The notes under the pieces: model-generated
Databases searched by the model: none
The model's input: only the letters and a program-made list of their open reading frames with translations
Told to the model about the DNA's origin: nothing
Part shown: piece after piece, positions 1 to 4,124 of the stretch
Layout: every line of letters begins with the position of its first letter
How positions within the stretch are numbered: the first letter of the stretch is position 1
Position numbers and translations under genes: made by a program
Assembly (NCBI GenBank): GCA_001871755.1
Contig: MNXL01000250.1
Location: 1 to 5,394, forward strand
Length of the DNA stretch: 5,394 nt
Origin: Anaerolineae bacterium CG2_30_64_16
GTDB taxonomy: Bacteria > Chloroflexota > Anaerolineae > CG2-30-64-16
Reading direction: 5' to 3'

Positions 1-630
1 GACGAGATGACGACGCTGCTCTATCTCCAATATGTGGAAGGCATTCGCCCCGACCTGACTGGCCTCTTTCCGCTGATCCAGCCGACACCCGAATGGACGG
101 ACGTGGGACGGGGGACGGACGCGGCCCGGCGCAGCGGCCGGCCGGTGCTGCTGATCAAGCCGATGCCGGGACTGGAGGTCAAGTTCCGGCTGGAGCCGGC
201 CGGCTCACTGGTGCGCGTGGTCGGCCCGGCGGTGGAGCAACCGCCCGTGCAACCCCAGACCGTCGTCTACGCTGAGACGCTCCGGATGATCGGCTACGAC
301 CTGCGCCCCGCGGCCGTGAGCCCAGGCGGCCAGATGGTCGTCACCCTCTACTGGCAGCCGATCCGCCAGCTTGACGCGGACTACACGACCTTCGTACACC
401 TGATCGACGCGGACGGCGCCCGGATCGCCCAGAGCGACCAGCGTCCCGGCGGGGTCTACTATCCGACCAGCCTATGGCGGCCGGGCGAACTCCTGCGCGA
501 TGTGCATACCCTGACACTGGTTCCCGACCTGGGGCGGCCGCCCTACGCGATCCTGGTCGGCCTGTACACCGGCACGACCGAAATACGCCACCTGGGACAG
601 CCGCAGCAGGTCGGCGTGGTCGGGTGGTAG
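1..630 (+). CDS. C-terminal part of probable DUF2723/PMT-like membrane glycosyltransferase (5' truncated)
   Basis: The frame is open from base 1 (Asp-Glu before the first Met at 7) to the TAG at 628-630, so this is the last 209 codons of a longer gene; the Met at 7 is probably internal. The visible part has no membrane segment. It holds a segment with the words TTLLYLQYVEGIRPDL and LIKPMPGLEVKFRLEP, then a linker rich in Pro/Gln, then a roughly 120-residue beta-rich domain (YAETLRMIGYDLRP, VTLYWQPIRQLDADYTTFVH, GGVYYPTSLWRPGELL, ILVGLYTGTTE). From memory, this combination is common at the C-terminus of large multi-pass DUF2723 or GT39-like proteins of Chloroflexota, where the N-terminal membrane part would move sugars from lipid carriers. 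The family call rests on this resemblance only, since the catalytic and membrane parts lie outside the window. That this is a real coding region is much surer than its function. Confidence 0.7.
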   Translation, partial: DEMTTLLYLQYVEGIRPDLTGLFPLIQPTPEWTDVGRGTDAARRSGRPVLLIKPMPGLEVKFRLEPAGSLVRVVGPAVEQPPVQPQTVVYAETLRMIGYDLRPAAVSPGGQMVVTLYWQPIRQLDADYTTFVHLIDADGARIAQSDQRPGGVYYPTSLWRPGELLRDVHTLTLVPDLGRPPYAILVGLYTGTTEIRHLGQPQQVGVVGW

Positions 631-648
631 CCGAAACGGCAGCCAGGG

Positions 649-692
649 CTGGAAGCTGTGCATGGGGGGGCTTTCCAGCTTCGAGCTTCCAG
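649..692. repeat. Inverted repeat downstream of the glycosyltransferase gene
   Basis: CTGGAAGCT (649-657) and AGCTTCCAG (684-692) are perfect 9-bp reverse complements around a 26-nt loop. A second TTCCAG (673-678) offers an alternative partner for the left arm. It lies 19-62 nt after the upstream stop codon, so it could end that transcript, but there is no run of T after the right arm (AATTCCTTT follows). I call it a stem-forming repeat and not a clear intrinsic terminator. Confidence 0.45.
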
Positions 693-699
693 AATTCCT

Positions 700-728
700 T
701 TGCACACCCTGCCGGCGTGTGGTATACT
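700..728 (+). promoter_or_regulatory. Sigma70-type promoter of the toxin-antitoxin operon
   Basis: TTGCAC (700-705) and TATACT (723-728) are separated by exactly 17 bp and match the -35 and -10 consensus at 5 of 6 and 5 of 6 positions. Transcription would begin near 735, about 16 nt ahead of the antitoxin ATG at 751, leaving room for the AGAGG ribosome binding site at 741-745. The promoter fixes the antitoxin start: an in-frame ATG at 658 lies upstream of it and could not be on this transcript. Confidence 0.75.
703..721. promoter_or_regulatory. Operator-like inverted repeat inside the toxin-antitoxin promoter
   Basis: CACAC (703-707) and GTGTG (717-721) form a 5-bp inverted repeat around a 9-bp centre that itself contains the palindrome GCCGGC (711-716). 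It overlaps the end of the -35 box and fills the spacer up to the -10 box. Dimeric ribbon-helix-helix antitoxins usually repress their own promoter by binding such a palindrome, so this is the likely binding site of the product of the gene at 751. The assignment is inferred from position and symmetry. Confidence 0.5.
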
Positions 729-750
729 CGCTCCTGAAAGAGAGGGTGCT

Positions 751-1083
751 ATGGAAACGATGCGGGTTCAACTACCTCCTGTGCTGATGCAAAGATTGCG
801 CCAGGAAACGTCATCCGATGAGGTTCTGAATTCGGCTGTGATCGAAGCCATCCAAATGTGGCTAAGCAGTCCACGCAGGGTGACAAGTGAGAGGAAAACA
901 GTCCAACAGGCGCTCAGTGAGGCTGGGATGACTATGCTGCCGGAACGTCAGCAAGCGCTGGCACAGGCCATCATGTCCAGACTCCACGTCGAGACTCCCC
1001 CAACGCGCGCCCAGGTGCAGGCCGCGCTGAGAAATCTCCTAATTCCTCTATCCGATGAGATCATTGCCATGCGAGGTGAGTAG
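751..1083 (+). CDS. Putative ribbon-helix-helix antitoxin of a VapBC-like pair
   Basis: The 110-residue protein begins METMRVQLPPVLMQRLRQE: a short strand (MRVQL), then two predicted helices (about 9-18 and 22-38, ending AIQMWL), which is the shape of the RHH fold of DNA-binding antitoxins. The remaining about 70 residues are polar and helical and would wrap and neutralise the toxin; at 110 residues it is somewhat long for this class. The ATG at 751 is chosen because AGAGG (741-745) sits 5 nt upstream and the promoter lies at 700-728. The stop is followed 2 nt later by the PIN toxin start, and the toxin's ribosome binding site (GAGGTGAG, 1073-1080) lies within the end of this gene, typical of coupled expression. 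Base composition is lower in GC than the etf genes (30 of 60 bases in 841-900, against 47 of 60 in 2641-2700), which suggests acquisition. The fold is inferred from pattern and the antitoxin role mainly from context. Confidence 0.7.
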   Translation: METMRVQLPPVLMQRLRQETSSDEVLNSAVIEAIQMWLSSPRRVTSERKTVQQALSEAGMTMLPERQQALAQAIMSRLHVETPPTRAQVQAALRNLLIPLSDEIIAMRGE

Positions 1084-1085
1084 AA

Positions 1086-1547
1086 GTGCTCTACTACTTC
1101 GATAGCAGTGCGGTGGTCAAACGATATGCGCCAGAGCGAGGGAGCGAACAGGTCAACGCCATTGTAGAATCTACCGAGAACACCGTTTATTTGAACCAGA
1201 TTGGCGTAGTAGAGGTCGCCGCTGCCTTTGCCAGGAAAGCTCGTACACAAGAATTGACCATCGAGGATTACGAAGCCGCGTTGTGGTTGTTTCTGGCCGA
1301 TGTGGCGGACCATGAGTTTGAGGTTGTTCCGCTAAACGATCGCACAGTCGAATTGGCCGTTGAACTGACGAGGCAGCATCCGTTGCGAGGCTACGATGCA
1401 GTGCATCTGGCCACTGCTGCTGCGATGAAGACCGCACTGCAGGAAACGGAGTTACCACCGTCTCTCGTTTTTGTATCTGCCGATCAGACCTTGTGCAAAG
1501 CAGCCCAGGATGAAGGGCTATACACCATCAACCCAAATGAGTTTTGA
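1086..1547 (+). CDS. PIN-domain ribonuclease toxin, VapC-type
   Basis: The 153-residue protein is a complete single PIN domain. The acidic residues expected at the metal-binding centre are present: D6 in the opening YFDSSAVVK, E43 in GVVEVAAAF, D104 in LRGYDAVHLATA and D133 in VFVSADQTL. PIN toxins are Mg2+/Mn2+-dependent endoribonucleases that cut tRNA or rRNA and arrest growth when the antitoxin is lost; the target of this one cannot be read from the sequence. The start is GTG at 1086, 2 nt after the antitoxin stop, with GAGGTGAG (1073-1080) 5 nt upstream; the length is normal for VapC-like proteins. The domain looks intact, so it is probably active. The stop is only 15 nt from the etfB start. 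The family assignment is firm; pairing with the upstream gene follows from overlap-like spacing and a shared promoter. Confidence 0.9.
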   Translation: MLYYFDSSAVVKRYAPERGSEQVNAIVESTENTVYLNQIGVVEVAAAFARKARTQELTIEDYEAALWLFLADVADHEFEVVPLNDRTVELAVELTRQHPLRGYDAVHLATAAAMKTALQETELPPSLVFVSADQTLCKAAQDEGLYTINPNEF

Positions 1548-1562
1548 CGAGGAGGTCCATAC

Positions 1563-2360
1563 ATGAAGTTCGTCGTCTGCGTCAAGCTGACACCCGACAC
1601 CGAAGAGCTGAACGAGGTGCGCCCTGAGGATGTCGGCGCCGATGATCTGGGGGTCACAATGGTGTTGAACCCCTGGGACGAGTTCGCGGTGGAAGAGGCG
1701 CTGCAGCTTCAAGAGCGCTTCGAAGGTGAGACGGTCGCGGTCACCGTCGGGGGCGAAGATGCTACCGACGCGTTGAAGCGCGCCGTGGCAATGGGCATCG
1801 AAGAGACCGTCCTGCTCTCGGACCCCGCCTTCGAGGGGAGCGATGCCTGGGGCACGGCCCACATCCTGGCCGAAGCGATCAAGGGGCTGGGTGAGTACGG
1901 CCTGATCCTCACCGGCAAGCAGTCGGTGGATGGCAACAGCGGCCTGGTTGCCCCGGGGTTGGCCGTCAAGCTCGGCGTGCCTTTCGTCTCACAGGTCGCC
2001 AGGGTCGTGGATCTCACCGACAGCAGCGTTACGGTGGTGCGCGCGCTGGACGAAGGCAGGCAGACCGTGCGGGTCAAGCTCCCCGCGGTGATCTCGGTCA
2101 GCAAGGAGATCAACGAGCCGCGCTACCCCAACTTCATGGGCATCCGCAAAGCCTCCCGCATGAAGTACCCCGTCATGGCCGCCGCCGACCTCCCTGGGTT
2201 GGATACCGGCCAGATCGGCGTGGACGCGGCGCTGGTCAAGTGGACCGATCTGCACAAGCCGCCCGCGCGCGGCGGCACGTGCGAGTTCATCACGGGCGAG
2301 ACCACCGCAGCGCTGGTGGCTGCCCTGGTCGACAAGTTGGTCGCCGACAAGGTCGTCTGA
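1563..2360 (+). CDS. etfB: Electron transfer flavoprotein subunit beta
   Basis: The 265-residue protein covers the whole ETF beta family length. Visible features are the N-terminal strand MKFVVCVKLTPDTEE, the family word LNPWDEFAVEEALQL (35-49), the nucleotide-binding loop GKQSVDGNSGLVAP (118-131), the ETF-beta signature region VRALDEGRQTVRVKLPAVIS (159-178) and the recognition-loop region EINEPRYPNFMGIRKA (182-197). EtfB pairs with EtfA; together they bind FAD and carry electrons from acyl-CoA and other flavin dehydrogenases to an ETF:quinone oxidoreductase in the membrane. The ATG at 1563 is preceded by a strong GAGGAGGT (1549-1556) at 6-nt spacing. The gene starts 15 nt after the PIN toxin and precedes etfA by 37 nt. 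The 118-131 loop has Asp-Gly where canonical AMP-binding EtfB proteins have a run of Asp, so a second FAD (bifurcating type) is possible. The family is certain, the subgroup is not. Confidence 0.95.
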   Translation: MKFVVCVKLTPDTEELNEVRPEDVGADDLGVTMVLNPWDEFAVEEALQLQERFEGETVAVTVGGEDATDALKRAVAMGIEETVLLSDPAFEGSDAWGTAHILAEAIKGLGEYGLILTGKQSVDGNSGLVAPGLAVKLGVPFVSQVARVVDLTDSSVTVVRALDEGRQTVRVKLPAVISVSKEINEPRYPNFMGIRKASRMKYPVMAAADLPGLDTGQIGVDAALVKWTDLHKPPARGGTCEFITGETTAALVAALVDKLVADKVV

Positions 2361-2397
2361 GGATCGGGCACCTCTCACAGCAAGAAAGGAATCCACC

Positions 2398-3381
<984 letters not shown>

Positions 3382-3436
3382 ATCTTCACGAATATGGCTT
3401 TTTGCGGTACTGCGGTTTTTTGATGGTTGCAGTGCG
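3382..3436. other. Short gap after etfA, no clear terminator
   Basis: This 55-bp stretch is T-rich and holds a short direct repeat (TGCGGT at 3403-3408 and 3411-3416) followed by six to seven T (3415-3421). ACTGC (3409-3413) could pair with GCAGT (3429-3433), but the T-run is in the loop and not after the stem, so it is not a standard intrinsic terminator. An ATG at 3394 opens only 9 codons and has no ribosome binding site. Confidence 0.4.
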
Positions 3437-3465
3437 TTGACAAACCCGTGACACTGCGTTATAAT
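3437..3465 (+). promoter_or_regulatory. Perfect consensus sigma70-type promoter
   Basis: TTGACA (3437-3442) and TATAAT (3460-3465) are both exact consensus hexamers with the optimal 17-bp spacer. Transcription would start near 3472. No protein gene follows closely: the next credible start codon is at 4125, about 650 nt on. Promoters this good, in a genome where other signals are diverged, usually serve highly expressed genes such as stable RNAs or ribosomal proteins, which fits either a structured RNA here or the S1 protein gene downstream. Confidence 0.85.
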
Positions 3466-3565
3466 CTCGTTTGAGTTAGTCAGGGCCAGGGATTCGATAT
3501 TAGTTCTCGGTCCTTAGCACGCCATAGGCGCGGGTCCGATACGTCGGGCTCGTGCTTCTACTCGC

Positions 3566-3660
3566 GATAGGGCCTAACCAGTTAAATCCTTGCACGACAC
3601 ACAAGAATTTCCTGATTGCATTTGCCTGGTTGGCTCTAACTTGCCCAGGTTAGGTTAAGT
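3566..3660 (+). repeat. Structured repeat, unit 1
   Basis: The unit runs from GATAGGGCCTAACC (3566-3579) to CTTGCCCAGGTTAGG (3640-3654), followed by TTAAGT. Its ends are inverted: CCTAACC (3573-3579) pairs with GGTTAGG (3648-3654). Inside, CTTG (3589-3592) can pair with CAAG (3602-3605) and CCTGG (3625-3629) with CCAGG (3645-3649), the last competing with the outer stem. The same words recur in order in unit 2, 179 bp downstream. Confidence 0.65.
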
Positions 3661-3691
3661 CGAGCGCAAACGGTCTTGCCAGGTCATCTCT

Positions 3692-3747
3692 GATAAACGG
3701 CTGTTTGTCCAGTTCATCTTTCCGCTCCGGCGTCCTGCGCCGAAGAT
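3692..3747 (+). repeat. Two local hairpins between the repeat units
   Basis: GATAAAC (3692-3698) and GTTTGTC (3703-3709) form a 7-bp stem with one G-T pair around the loop GGCT. It is followed by CGGCG (3728-3732) and CGCCG (3738-3742) around TCCTG, extended by ATCTT (3716-3720) with AAGAT (3743-3747) across an unpaired stretch on the left side. The first hairpin is flanked by near-identical direct repeats, CCAGGTCATCTCT (3679-3691) and CCAGTTCATCTTT (3709-3721), matching at 11 of 13 positions. Confidence 0.5.
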
Positions 3748-3840
3748 AAGGCCTAACCCACGAGATCCTTGCTTTTTGTGCAAGAATTCGGCGAGCAAGG
3801 TTGGCGCCTGCTTGGTTCCGGCTTGTCCGGGTTAGGAAGT
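3745..3840 (+). repeat. Structured repeat, unit 2
   Basis: This unit repeats unit 1 in the same order and nearly the same spacing: GATAAGGCCTAACC (3745-3758), ATCCTTGC (3765-3772), CAAGAATT (3781-3788), GCCTGCTTGG (3806-3815), CTTGTCCGGGTTAGG (3822-3836), AAGT. The terminal stem is 8 bp here (CCTAACCC 3752-3759 with GGGTTAGG 3829-3836), one pair longer than in unit 1. CTTGC (3768-3772) pairs with GCAAG (3780-3784), again one pair longer, and CCTTGC (3767-3772) could instead pair with GCAAGG (3795-3800). Sequence between the conserved words has diverged while the pairing arms are kept. Confidence 0.65.
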
Positions 3841-3856
3841 GCGTCTTCGTGCGGGG

Positions 3857-3979
3857 TCTTTGGGATTTTGCGGGGCGAACATTCGTTCTGCGCCACATCT
3901 GGGTATTTTGCAGGGCTAACACCCAGATGTAGGGGCGGGTATTCCTGAAATTCGCGATTATCCCGCAAAATCCCAAAGA
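3857..3979. repeat. Nested palindrome with 18-bp perfect terminal inverted repeats (MITE-like or large hairpin)
   Basis: TCTTTGGGATTTTGCGGG (3857-3874) and its exact reverse complement (3962-3979) enclose a second perfect inverted repeat, ACATCTGGGT (3895-3904) with ACCCAGATGT (3921-3930), which is extended by CGCC (3891-3894) with GGCG (3934-3937). GCGAA (3875 or 3876 area, left) can also pair with TTCGC (3951-3955). The loop of the inner hairpin carries a variant of the outer arm: ATTTTGCAGGGCTAACA (3905-3921) against ATTTTGCGGGGCGAACA (3865-3881). The whole 123-bp element could fold into one long branched hairpin as RNA or be a miniature inverted-repeat element as DNA. No flanking target duplication is evident. 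Confidence 0.7.
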
Positions 3980-4006
3980 GCCGCCATCGGGCATTGAAGT
4001 GCGACC

Positions 4007-4064
4007 AGAGGCCCGGCTGCCACACTCCCGCGCATCAGGCACGACAGCCGGGTCTCTTTGTTTG
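4007..4064 (+). terminator. Terminator-like hairpin between the leader and the S1 gene
   Basis: AGAGGCCCGGCTG (4007-4019) pairs with CAGCCGGGTCTCT (4045-4057) over 13 bp, with one G-U pair, around a 25-nt loop. TTTGTTT follows (4057-4063 region), giving the T-rich tail expected of an intrinsic terminator in the + direction, although interrupted by G and with a long loop. It lies 61 nt before the S1 start codon. It could end a transcript from the promoter at 3437 or act as an attenuator. Confidence 0.55.
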
Positions 4065-4065
4065 C

Positions 4066-4085
4066 CTCGAGATATCGATCTCGAG
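4066..4085. repeat. Perfect short hairpin upstream of the S1 ribosome binding site
   Basis: CTCGAGAT (4066-4073) and ATCTCGAG (4078-4085) are perfect 8-bp arms around the 4-nt loop ATCG. The hairpin begins right after the T-rich tail of the terminator-like stem and ends 23 nt before the GGAGGT ribosome binding site. As DNA it would also be a compact protein-binding palindrome. Function unknown. Confidence 0.5.
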
Positions 4086-4108
4086 AGACGCTATCCTTAT
4101 ATTCGTTC

Positions 4109-4114
4109 GGAGGT
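4109..4114 (+). promoter_or_regulatory. Ribosome binding site of the S1-domain gene
   Basis: GGAGGT lies 10 nt ahead of ATG 4125, a little longer than usual. The next in-frame ATG (4137) would be 22 nt away, so 4125 is preferred as the start. CCTCGA (4065-4070), part of the upstream hairpin, could alternatively pair with TCGGAGG (4107-4113) with one bulged base and cover this site. Confidence 0.65.
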
Positions 4115-4124
4115 TCCTTTCTCT

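Larger units (their letters stand above)
3472..4124 (+). ncRNA. Candidate long structured leader of the S1 gene, or independent structured RNA
   Basis: This 653-nt stretch lies between a perfect promoter and the S1-domain gene. It has only one ATG on the + strand (3927-3929), followed at once by TAG, and no ribosome binding site before 4109. It is less GC-rich than the flanking genes (26 of 60 bases in 3601-3660). It contains two related structured repeat units, several local hairpins, a nested palindrome, a terminator-like hairpin and a small perfect hairpin, each listed separately. A smaller element near the 5' end pairs CCGA (3536-3539) with TCGG (3544-3547) around TACG, enclosed by AGCACG (3516-3521) with CGTGCT (3551-3556). 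I looked for features of tmRNA, RNase P RNA and SRP RNA and recognised none. It may be a cis-regulatory leader, an RNA of about 590 nt ending near 4064, or simply repeat-filled spacer. Transcription is inferred from the promoter. Confidence 0.45.

Noticed and set aside
658..750. Upstream in-frame ATG giving the antitoxin 31 more residues
   Set aside because: It precedes the -35 and -10 boxes at 700-728, so it would not be on the transcript, and the extra residues do not extend the RHH-like fold. The ATG at 751 has a good ribosome binding site.
1491..1524. Possible etfB promoter with TTGTGC and TATACA inside the toxin gene
   Set aside because: The spacer is 22 bp, too long for a sigma70 promoter, and no -35-like hexamer lies at 16-18 bp. 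A weak promoter cannot be excluded.
3566..3840. CRISPR array
   Set aside because: Only two diverged units 179 bp apart with structured interiors; no short identical repeats with regular unique spacers and no cas genes.
3650..4042. Minus-strand open frame of 130 codons across the repeat region
   Set aside because: It runs through the repeat units and the nested palindrome, is rich in Arg with no recognisable motif, and has no clear ribosome binding site. The palindromes explain it better as noncoding sequence.
3472..4064. tmRNA, RNase P RNA or SRP RNA
   Set aside because: No tRNA-like T-arm and acceptor end, no RNase P core sequence and no SRP Alu or helix 8 motif could be recognised.
4098..4103. 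TATATT as a -10 box of a promoter close to the S1 gene
   Set aside because: Transcription would start near 4110, within the GGAGGT ribosome binding site, and the hexamer at the -35 position (TCGATC, 4075-4080) is poor.
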